A DNA stretch of 19,243 nucleotides from Planctomycetaceae bacterium (GTDB lineage Bacteria; Planctomycetota; Planctomycetia; Pirellulales; Thermoguttaceae): positions 1 to 19,243 of the forward strand of contig JAISJZ010000091.1 in assembly GCA_031261125.1 (NCBI GenBank), read 5' to 3'. Positions 1-7,199 of the stretch are shown piece by piece. The first letter of the stretch is position 1; every line of letters starts with the position of its first letter. Made by a program: the position numbers and the translations under genes. The notes under the pieces were generated by a model. The model did no database searches. It had not been told where the DNA came from and saw nothing but the letters and a program-made list of their open reading frames with translations.

Positions 1-17
1 AAACTCATCACGATAAC

Positions 18-371
18 CTATTTCACCGATGCCCGCACCGCCGGAACAGCATCTACGCAACGCTGCGATTCAACCTTCAAGCCGGCAAACGAATTCTTCG
101 CATCGTCGCCGCGTCCCTCCTTACCGGCAAACTCCACCGCTTGGCACAACGAGTGAAGTTTTGCTGCTCCCAGAACACCTGCCGTCCCTTTCAAACGATG
201 CGCCGCCTTGCTCGCTCCCAATAAATCGCCGCCCGCTAACTTCGTTTCCATCTCGGCAATGTCGGTCGCAACCTGCGTCAAAAATTCATCCAGTACGGAT
301 TGGGCAACAACCGCCATTCCGCCGCACTGCTCCATTAACGTTTCTATGGTGATGGGAAGTTCAGTACTCAT
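18..371 (-). CDS. Stand-alone Hpt-domain phosphotransfer protein
   Basis: This 117-residue protein is almost entirely one histidine phosphotransfer (Hpt) domain. The signature AHRLKGTAGVLGA places the phospho-accepting histidine at about residue 58, followed by the usual K-G pair and the small-residue turn of the four-helix bundle. Proteins of this family pass phosphate between receiver domains of hybrid histidine kinases and response regulators in the cytoplasm. There is no kinase, receiver or membrane segment, so it must act with partners encoded elsewhere. The ATG at 371 is the only good start; no strong Shine-Dalgarno sequence is seen. A promoter-like pair lies 49-76 bases upstream, so it may be transcribed separately from the GTPase gene before it, which ends 88 bases away on the same strand. 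Family assignment is firm; the pathway is unknown. A CheA with two Hpt domains is encoded about 7 kb away, but no direct link is visible. Confidence 0.9.
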   Translation of the reverse strand: MSTELPITIETLMEQCGGMAVVAQSVLDEFLTQVATDIAEMETKLAGGDLLGASKAAHRLKGTAGVLGAAKLHSLCQAVEFAGKEGRGDDAKNSFAGLKVESQRCVDAVPAVRASVK

Positions 372-419
372 TGGTTAATGTATCCCGCCGGCAAACAACG
401 GGGCTAAATGTTTTCGGTA

Positions 420-447
420 ATTGTACTGTTTTGAAAAAGTATTTCAA
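420..447 (-). promoter_or_regulatory. Sigma-70-like promoter for the Hpt gene
   Basis: Read on the minus strand, TTGAAA (447-442) and TACAAT (425-420) are separated by 16 bases; each hexamer matches the housekeeping consensus at 5 of 6 positions. It lies between the GTPase stop codon and the Hpt start. The -35 hexamer is one arm of an inverted repeat TTGAAA-aagta-TTTCAA (431-447), which could be an operator. Assigned by consensus only. Confidence 0.6.
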
Positions 448-459
448 TACCCCGAAAAA

Positions 460-2268
460 TTATTGAACGAATTTTTTCCTGCCGAGTTGCTGCGTCAATT
501 TCTCCGCCTGCTGTTCAATCAGTTCGAGTTCCTGCCGAATCAATTCCAAATCGCTCCGAAAGTTCAAGACAGCATTCGTTTCCCGTTCTATACCGCCGAA
601 CAGCAGTTCCAAACACGGCAGTGTCTCCCAGCGGACAGCGGAGTCCTTAATTTCCCGTTCTAAACCGCGGCGGAGCATCCAGGTGAACAAACCGAGCAGC
701 AGGGCAACCCAAACCAAAAGCCAAAACAGGCATGAAAAATACTGTCCGATGCCGAAGATTTCCACCGCGGGATTTCTAATTGAATCCCAAAAGAAATTCT
801 TTGCCGGTCGGAAGAGAACAAACAAACACATACCGGTAAAAAGAATTTCGTAAAAACAGCGTTCCATCCATCGGTTATTTCTCGCTGTCAGCACGCTGCA
901 AATCCGGTCAAGTTCCTTCGACAACTCGGCGACAAACCCGTCGGCAACCTGTTTTGATTCCGCAAGAACGTATTCCGTTTCGCAGCACTTCGGCGGCAGC
1001 GACGCTTCGGCGGCAAAACCGGTGAGGGCAATGCTCGATGTCCGCAGAAGATTTTCGTCTTGTGCGGATAAAATGGCGGTGCCGGTACCGGCGGTGTTCA
1101 GGATTTTTTTGTTGGTACTTATCTTTTTCAGTGAGCGTACCCCTTCAAACGCCCCCCACAACGCCAAGCGGGACGGCGACGCAAAGCCGCGGGCTAACAG
1201 CAGCGTCGACGTGATTGCCCCCAATCCCTGATAAAGCCGAAGAACCAGCGAAAAGGGACTGTATCCCCATTGGGCGGTGACCCGTCCGATGAGTTGCGAT
1301 TCCCAAATCCGGCGGTCGCGGATAACTTCGTCCTGCATTTTGCCCGCTAATTGTCTTCCGAATTTCCGGCGTTCCCCCGTGATTTTCTTCCGCAGAATAT
1401 CAATTTTTTCCCATTGGTCGGCAATGTCCTGTTTGCAGTCCTCAACGGTTTGCTCGGCTAAACCGGCATAATTTGCCTGCCGGATTTTCAACGCTGTTTC
1501 GCCGCTCAACTCCTTTGTTAGCAGATTTTTCAGGTCATTAAAATCGTTCGGCAAAGCAGGATTCACGGAATTTTGCTCGTGATTTAGGGAATCTACGAAG
1601 AATATAAGTCCCGTTTCGTAATCGTTTTTCAGGAGTTGCCGCCAATCGTCCCGAATATCGGTGTCCCGGTCGGCGTGTGTTTGAACAAAAATAAGGTGTG
1701 CGCCGGGGGCAACACCAGCAAGTTCGTCAAGAACCTTTTTGCTGCGGTACTTCTGCTGTGTAGCGGTAACAAGCAGAACATCGCACAGCGGCAGAACCCG
1801 GCGGAGTTGAGTCAGGTTCGATTCCCGCTCTTCGGCGTTTTCGGTCGTATCGGGGTCGGGACAATCTAGTACCATCATTTGTTCCAACGCCGGCAGGTTC
1901 CGTTTAACAATGTCGATACCGGTTGTGTCGATGCTCCAATCCGCCGGATTGATGTATTGATGGCAGACAAGCGTGGTTTTGTTGGTGGTAGGACGCTCGC
2001 GCCCCTCTTTAACAACTTTTTCGCCGAGGAGGGCGTTGAGGAGAGTACTTTTTCCGGTGCCGGTGCCGCCGAGCATCGCAACGACGAGCGGTGCGGCGAG
2101 CCGTTTTTGGAAACCGGCGGTACGTTCCAGAAACCGGTCAACACGGGTGCGGCAGTGCTGCGCGACCGTCCAATTCGGGGCGGTGCGGCTCCACTGTTGT
2201 AATTTCGCGCTGATAGTATCGGAAAACATTGGGGGTATATGTACATCTGTCAGCGGCTGGGCTAACAC
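460..2268 (-). CDS. Membrane-anchored dynamin-like GTPase
   Basis: The protein has an N-terminal P-loop GTPase domain. The Walker A motif GGTGTGKST is at residues 67-75 and a G2-like RPTT at 92-95. The G3 region is DCPD (135-138), where the family normally has DxxG, and the G4 position is THAD (197-200) instead of N/TKxD. Two hydrophobic helices follow near the C-terminus (about 472-487 and 508-531), then a Glu/Gln-rich coiled coil at about 570-596. GTPase head, long helical middle, membrane hairpin and coiled coil resemble bacterial dynamin-like or YfjP-type GTPases of the inner membrane, which remodel or tether membranes; the exact role cannot be read here. The start is uncertain: GTG at 2268 gives 602 residues, ATG at 2229 gives 589; neither has a clear Shine-Dalgarno sequence. 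It is divergent from the autotransporter gene and lies upstream of the Hpt gene on the same strand. Confidence 0.75.
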   Translation of the reverse strand: MLAQPLTDVHIPPMFSDTISAKLQQWSRTAPNWTVAQHCRTRVDRFLERTAGFQKRLAAPLVVAMLGGTGTGKSTLLNALLGEKVVKEGRERPTTNKTTLVCHQYINPADWSIDTTGIDIVKRNLPALEQMMVLDCPDPDTTENAEERESNLTQLRRVLPLCDVLLVTATQQKYRSKKVLDELAGVAPGAHLIFVQTHADRDTDIRDDWRQLLKNDYETGLIFFVDSLNHEQNSVNPALPNDFNDLKNLLTKELSGETALKIRQANYAGLAEQTVEDCKQDIADQWEKIDILRKKITGERRKFGRQLAGKMQDEVIRDRRIWESQLIGRVTAQWGYSPFSLVLRLYQGLGAITSTLLLARGFASPSRLALWGAFEGVRSLKKISTNKKILNTAGTGTAILSAQDENLLRTSSIALTGFAAEASLPPKCCETEYVLAESKQVADGFVAELSKELDRICSVLTARNNRWMERCFYEILFTGMCLFVLFRPAKNFFWDSIRNPAVEIFGIGQYFSCLFWLLVWVALLLGLFTWMLRRGLEREIKDSAVRWETLPCLELLFGGIERETNAVLNFRSDLELIRQELELIEQQAEKLTQQLGRKKFVQ

Positions 2269-2361
2269 TGTGTAAATATACTCTGTAAAACCGCGTTCGG
2301 ACAGTGATTTGCCCTAAAATTCCGAATTCTTATTCAGAAACGATGCAGAAAATTACGATAA

Positions 2362-2387
2362 CTGACAATGAAGTAGTTTATTATAAA
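2362..2387 (+). promoter_or_regulatory. Weak promoter candidate for the autotransporter gene
   Basis: CTGACA (2362-2367) and TATAAA (2382-2387) each match consensus at 5 of 6 positions, but the spacer is only 14 bases, short for a sigma-70 promoter. The 170-base divergent gap 2269-2438 is otherwise AT-rich and must hold the start signals for both neighbours. Tentative. Confidence 0.25.
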
Positions 2388-2409
2388 CGAAACGAGAAGC
2401 ACGGATGCC

Positions 2410-2426
2410 CTGTGCGGAAAGCACAG
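2410..2426 (+). promoter_or_regulatory. Perfect hairpin in the autotransporter 5' leader
   Basis: CTGTGC-GGAAA-GCACAG forms a 6-bp perfect stem with a 5-base loop, ending 12 bases before the ATG at 2439. No Shine-Dalgarno sequence lies between the hairpin and the start; the only purine-rich GGAAA sits in the loop. It could influence translation or mRNA stability. The structure is visible, the role is inferred. Confidence 0.4.
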
Positions 2427-2438
2427 TGATATACGATT

Positions 2439-5400
2439 ATGGAAAAAACCGTCCTGACAAGAAACCCCGGCAATTACTGTTTTGGACTCGTATGCGGGCT
2501 GACGTTGTTTCTCTTTGCGCTCTTTGTGCTGCCGGAATTGTATGCCCAAGCCGTCCCAAGGGTGATGACTCCCGTTCAGAATCAAGCGGGGGAGACGGTT
2601 ATTTTACTTGACTTTTGGGGAACGGACGACGACGAGTGGGGCTTCGGCTATACTTCGAGTTGGAATTTTTCACAACAAGAGCAAGATTCTATCGTTGAAG
2701 CCGCTCAATACTGGGTCAATATCCTGAAACCGACAGGGCAAATGCCGGTTGTCAAAGACCTGATTACCGGTGAAACGGTTATTGACCCCGCAACCGGTCA
2801 ACCGATGCGGCAGCCGGTCATTATCCGTATCGGAAACAACAACGATGCCGATATGGCAGGTAATGCGTTTGCCGCATCCAACGGATTTGTACTTTCCGGC
2901 AATAGTTCGACGTTCGACAGCAACTATACGGTTGCCAAACCGCAGGGATTGATTGCGGACAGTTTCTACATCGAAGGCGATGAGAACAATCCGCACGCAA
3001 TTATCGGTATCGGCACCGGCTGGAATACGGCACAAATTGCATACGACCAAAGCGGGCGCGTTGCGCAGGACTTATCGCCGGTAGTAATTCACGAAATCGG
3101 ACACGCTTTGGGAATAAGTTGCGATGCAGACGTTGAAATCGACATTTTTCAGAACACTTACTTTTACACCATCTCCGAGCAGTTGACCCGCTGGGCTTCC
3201 CGAATGAGAGATGCAAACGGTCGGCTCGCTCAACCCGGTTTAATTGTCGGGCATCCCGGAGAATACGAGGACGCTTCGTTATTCTTTGACATCGGCGATA
3301 CCAATGCTTACCATCAGAAAGGCGAAGTTGTGCCGTCACCGACATTTGTCGGACAACAGACACTCGAATTATGGTACGGAAAGCCCCTCGACAAATTGAC
3401 GAATGCGGAACGGAATGTCGGGATTCCGGTCGCCGGGCTAGTTGCGATTCTTGGCGGCGGCAGGTACGGCGAAGATACGACTATCTGGGACTACAATGGC
3501 GTTTTGTCGCACCTCGACACAACGAACACACTGATGACGCACCAATTCTACCGCAACTACAACGGATTGATTGAAATAGAGTTGGCGGCAATGCAGGACA
3601 TCGGCTACACCATAGAACGCCGCGACCTTTTCGGAAAATCGTACTATCAGGATGGTAACGGAACCCAAGTCCGCAACACAACCAGTTTCAGTAAATGGAA
3701 CTACCAGAGCGGTTCTTACGCCGGTACGCCGAACCAGAATAGTTTTGCTATCGGAACGCATCTGTTTGCGAAGAATTTGAATATCCTTCAAATCGGCGAT
3801 ATTCTTGCTGACGGTCCCGGCAGTGCCGGTATCCGAATCGACGGCAGCAACAATAAAGTGAACGTTGACCGGGATACGGTGATTATCACCGGCGGTACCA
3901 ACGGTATCGGCGTTTTGGCGGCTTACGGAAAAGAACACAACATTATTCATCAAGGATATATCAAAGCGGATGGATTAGGCGGTAAAGGCATCAGCATCAA
4001 CTTCGGTCTGCCGACGATAGACCAAATCGGGGAGGTTGTCGGTATGAACCGCGGTTCGTATTATTACGTTACGCCCGAATCCGTAGAAGGTTTCGCTTCA
4101 CCGGTAGAAACCGGATATTGGGAAGAACTCAACGGCGCGTTGGTTAATAATTTGGACATTACCGGAACAATCATCGCCGACAAAACCCATTCATCGGCCA
4201 TTTACGGTTTTACCAACCCGAATCCTGATGACGATGATACGGGTGCTGGTGATGCCGGTACCGATGATGCCGATACGGGCGGTGTTGCTCCGCCTGCGCC
4301 GGGAGAACCTGACTTGATGGGACGGTATTGGCTGCAAAGTAAGGAGTTCCATTTGGGCGCGGCAGTTTACATTGACCAGACGGCGCATTTGGCGAACCTC
4401 AACATAATGAACGGGGCGAAGATTGAGGGTGATATTTTGTCTTTCTGGGATTACGATGCCGACAATACGCCGTTTGATGCTGACCCGTCGAAAATGATTT
4501 ACCGCGGTAAGATAGATACACCGACCAAGTTGACCTTCGGACTGAAAGCGGCTGCTGACGGTTCCGCAACCCAAACGGTTGACCCGAATTTCCGGTTCAC
4601 CTACTCCGGTAATATCAACTACTTCCGTTATGAATTGTATCCGAATATCGTAACCGAATGGGACCCGGCGACAAATACTTACATTCCTTACCAGCCGTTG
4701 ATAGACGAGGAAGACCCGTTCGGCGATGATACGTTCTGGGAGTTCCTGACGTGGGACGACGGATTCTTTTTCACCGACGGTAAATATCTGACGATTGAGC
4801 GGGATTATGTTAACAATAAGGTGTATGCCGGTTTTTCAACACCGGGCGTAATTGATATGCGCTTCGCTGCCGGTACGACGGAGTTTATAGCAAACCGGGC
4901 TTACGTCAATAATTTAACAGTTGATAACGGGGCGACGCTTGTGCTGACATCGGATTCTTCGACCGGTATCTACCGTGAACCGGAAATTCACGTTGCAACT
5001 TCGTGGCAATGGGACGATGAAGATTATAATAATTGGAAGACGGAACGCCTCCAGCGTCAGATGACCAACAACGGCAGAATTGCCGGCGACGGGGCGTTCT
5101 TCGTTGGCGGCTTAACTCCGTTTGGGGCTAATCTCGACCCGATGACGCTGGAGCGGGTTGAAACGATTTATGTCGGACGTTTCAACAACAACGGTACTTT
5201 ATCTCCCGGTGCGAAAAACGGCGCGGAAATCGGCAAAATCAGTATTCACGGCGATTTGCAGTTGTCGCAGTCCAGCATTTACGAAGCGACAGTTGGAAGA
5301 ACACTGCTGACCGATAACCTCGGAAACCCTGTTGACCGGGACGGCAACAGAATCCTTTCCAACGGTAATGTCGTTAATGCGGACGGCACGGTTATACGTA

Positions 5401-7019
5401 AGAATCAACTTCCGATTTACATCGACAGCAGTGATGTTATCTCCGTTTATACGTCCGTCCGGCAAAACGGCTGGGAAAGCAATGACAACTTGAATTCAAT
5501 AGCGCACGACCCGGATAAAGTATATCCGCAGGACTTGATTGTCGGCGGGAATGTTATACTGGGCGGAACACTGAAAGTGAATGTTACGGCGGACAGTGTG
5601 CTTACGAAGACACCAATCAAGTTTAACATCATCGAAATTATTTTGCCCAGTGCCGCGGTATCCGACAACAACAATGTGCCGACCATCGCCGGACAGTTTG
5701 ACAAAATTATCAGCAACACTGCCTTTCTGACGATACTGCCGGACTTGGAAATCAAACGGGCGGGCGATACGATTTACGGTTCGCTGCTTGTGAGCCGAAA
5801 TACGGATTATTTCAAGCAGTTTGCCAAAACGTCCAACGAAGCGGCAGCGGCAAACGTGTTAGACAATTCACTGCTGGGCTTCGACTTGGCAAATCCGGCA
5901 AACAAGGCATCCGACCTGCGGGATATTTACCGGCAGATGGGGGCGCATATCAGAGCGAACAGCGTGTTCATTAACTTATGGACACCGTCAGAATTGGTAT
6001 TCAACCGTATCGGCTGGGGCAACGGTCAAATGAGTACCGGCGACAGGGGACGCGTAAATTGGGACCGGATTAAAGGACGGAATCAACGGATGCTCGGACA
6101 AGAACCGGGTTGCCGGAACCGTACCGGAAGTTTATGGGGCGATTACTTCAACGCGACATTCAATGCCGATGCCGATGTGGACGGCAACAGCAGTCCGTAC
6201 AACATAACGCGCAACGGCTTTATGATTGGCGGTGAAAAGAATTTAACACCGTACTCCGCAATCGGCGGTATCGCGTCTTATGCGGACAGCAACTTGCGGC
6301 AGAGCGGCGATAAAATCGACAGCGATGATTACGTTCTCGGTGCGTACTTCGTCTGCGCTCCGTTCAACGAGTTTGAAGTAAAATCGTACCTCGGTCTCGG
6401 TTTCCAAGAATACGCGATGAACCGGTACGTCCGTAATGAGAATATCTATGCAAGCAGCGATGGTATCCGGGGCATTAACGACCGGTATTATTCCGAGACG
6501 CAGGGCAGCACGTTGAACCTGGCGTTTGAATTTGCCCGACCGTTGATGCTGCACCAGACGTTTATTCTGCGTCCGACACTCGGTTTCGACTTCCAATGGC
6601 TTTGGCAGGACGGTTTTCAAGACAAGGACTTCTCCCAAATTGATGCAAATTACGGTTCGTACCGTTATGCACTGCGGTACGACAGGATGAAGTTTAACCG
6701 TTCGCTGATGCGTTTAGGTTTCAGTTCAGAGACGACGGGAGTCCGCGGCGGAATCAGAATGAGAACGTTCTATGTATCGAATCTGGCGAACAACGGAACA
6801 CCGAGTTCAACGGTATCGTTCATCGGGGACGGGCAGCAGTTCACGGTCAGCGGCGTTGCGGTCGGCAAGAATTTCCTAAACCTTGGTGTCGGGGCGAATC
6901 TTTGGTTTGACGGGGAAAAGACCGGTTCGTTGTTTGTTGATTACGATGCCAATTTATACACCGGCAAACCGAAAGCGGACGCTCATACGTTCAGCATCGG
7001 TGTTTTGCAGAACTTCTAA
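2439..7019 (+). CDS. Autotransporter with N-terminal metzincin-like protease domain
   Basis: This 1526-residue protein looks like a type V secretion autotransporter. An extended signal peptide (hydrophobic core about 16-34, likely cleavage near AQA at 36-38) leads to a domain with HEIGHALG at 218-225, the zinc-binding core of metzincin-type metalloproteases. Position 228, where the third ligand is expected, is Cys, followed by Asp229. A candidate Met-turn is TLMTH around Met366, followed by IELAAMQDIGY, a segment common after matrixin-like domains. The passenger (about 400-1200) is rich in Gly/Asn beta-strand repeats such as GIRIDGSNN and a GTLSPGAKNG segment, with an acidic low-complexity stretch near 590-620 (DDDDTGAGDAG). 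The last 300 residues (about 1225-1526) alternate aromatic and polar residues like a 12-strand outer-membrane barrel and end in Phe. The protein is predicted to expose or release the protease-like domain outside the cell. No good Shine-Dalgarno is seen; a terminator follows the stop. Confidence 0.85.
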   Translation: MEKTVLTRNPGNYCFGLVCGLTLFLFALFVLPELYAQAVPRVMTPVQNQAGETVILLDFWGTDDDEWGFGYTSSWNFSQQEQDSIVEAAQYWVNILKPTGQMPVVKDLITGETVIDPATGQPMRQPVIIRIGNNNDADMAGNAFAASNGFVLSGNSSTFDSNYTVAKPQGLIADSFYIEGDENNPHAIIGIGTGWNTAQIAYDQSGRVAQDLSPVVIHEIGHALGISCDADVEIDIFQNTYFYTISEQLTRWASRMRDANGRLAQPGLIVGHPGEYEDASLFFDIGDTNAYHQKGEVVPSPTFVGQQTLELWYGKPLDKLTNAERNVGIPVAGLVAILGGGRYGEDTTIWDYNGVLSHLDTTNTLMTHQFYRNYNGLIEIELAAMQDIGYTIERRDLFGKSYYQDGNGTQVRNTTSFSKWNYQSGSYAGTPNQNSFAIGTHLFAKNLNILQIGDILADGPGSAGIRIDGSNNKVNVDRDTVIITGGTNGIGVLAAYGKEHNIIHQGYIKADGLGGKGISINFGLPTIDQIGEVVGMNRGSYYYVTPESVEGFASPVETGYWEELNGALVNNLDITGTIIADKTHSSAIYGFTNPNPDDDDTGAGDAGTDDADTGGVAPPAPGEPDLMGRYWLQSKEFHLGAAVYIDQTAHLANLNIMNGAKIEGDILSFWDYDADNTPFDADPSKMIYRGKIDTPTKLTFGLKAAADGSATQTVDPNFRFTYSGNINYFRYELYPNIVTEWDPATNTYIPYQPLIDEEDPFGDDTFWEFLTWDDGFFFTDGKYLTIERDYVNNKVYAGFSTPGVIDMRFAAGTTEFIANRAYVNNLTVDNGATLVLTSDSSTGIYREPEIHVATSWQWDDEDYNNWKTERLQRQMTNNGRIAGDGAFFVGGLTPFGANLDPMTLERVETIYVGRFNNNGTLSPGAKNGAEIGKISIHGDLQLSQSSIYEATVGRTLLTDNLGNPVDRDGNRILSNGNVVNADGTVIRKNQLPIYIDSSDVISVYTSVRQNGWESNDNLNSIAHDPDKVYPQDLIVGGNVILGGTLKVNVTADSVLTKTPIKFNIIEIILPSAAVSDNNNVPTIAGQFDKIISNTAFLTILPDLEIKRAGDTIYGSLLVSRNTDYFKQFAKTSNEAAAANVLDNSLLGFDLANPANKASDLRDIYRQMGAHIRANSVFINLWTPSELVFNRIGWGNGQMSTGDRGRVNWDRIKGRNQRMLGQEPGCRNRTGSLWGDYFNATFNADADVDGNSSPYNITRNGFMIGGEKNLTPYSAIGGIASYADSNLRQSGDKIDSDDYVLGAYFVCAPFNEFEVKSYLGLGFQEYAMNRYVRNENIYASSDGIRGINDRYYSETQGSTLNLAFEFARPLMLHQTFILRPTLGFDFQWLWQDGFQDKDFSQIDANYGSYRYALRYDRMKFNRSLMRLGFSSETTGVRGGIRMRTFYVSNLANNGTPSSTVSFIGDGQQFTVSGVAVGKNFLNLGVGANLWFDGEKTGSLFVDYDANLYTGKPKADAHTFSIGVLQNF

Positions 7020-7025
7020 TGTTTA

Positions 7026-7050
7026 GCCGCTGCTTCGGGCGGCGTTTTTT
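7026..7050 (+). terminator. Rho-independent terminator after the autotransporter gene
   Basis: GCCGC (7026-7030) pairs with GCGGC (7039-7043) around an 8-base loop and is followed at once by G and a run of six T. It starts 7 bases after the stop codon. The TTTAGCCGC entry to the stem is shared with other intergenic palindromes in this window. Confidence 0.75.
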
Positions 7051-7101
7051 CCCGTACAATCCGCAAACCTTGCACAAAATAACCGGAAAATTTTATTTCC
7101 T

Positions 7102-7130
7102 TTGCCGGTTTCTCCTTCCTGATGTATAAT
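7102..7130 (+). promoter_or_regulatory. Sigma-70-like promoter for cheA
   Basis: TTGCCG (7102-7107) and a perfect TATAAT (7125-7130) are separated by 17 bases, about 70 bases before the cheA start. The leader holds a small hairpin, GCGGT-GCG-ACCGC (7163-7175), and a GGAGAG Shine-Dalgarno at 7190-7195. Confidence 0.7.
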
Positions 7131-7199
7131 ACGGGGTAAAATGGGAAGTACAATTACCCCCTGCGGTGCGACCGCCGGGCTAAAAGTTCGGAGAGACCA

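Noticed and set aside
29..352. 107-residue open frame on the plus strand across the Hpt gene
   Set aside because: Antisense shadow of a clear Hpt protein; Pro/Arg/Ser-rich, with no motif or ribosome binding site.
3438..3953. 171-residue open frame antisense to the autotransporter
   Set aside because: Low-complexity translation in the shadow of a well-supported gene.
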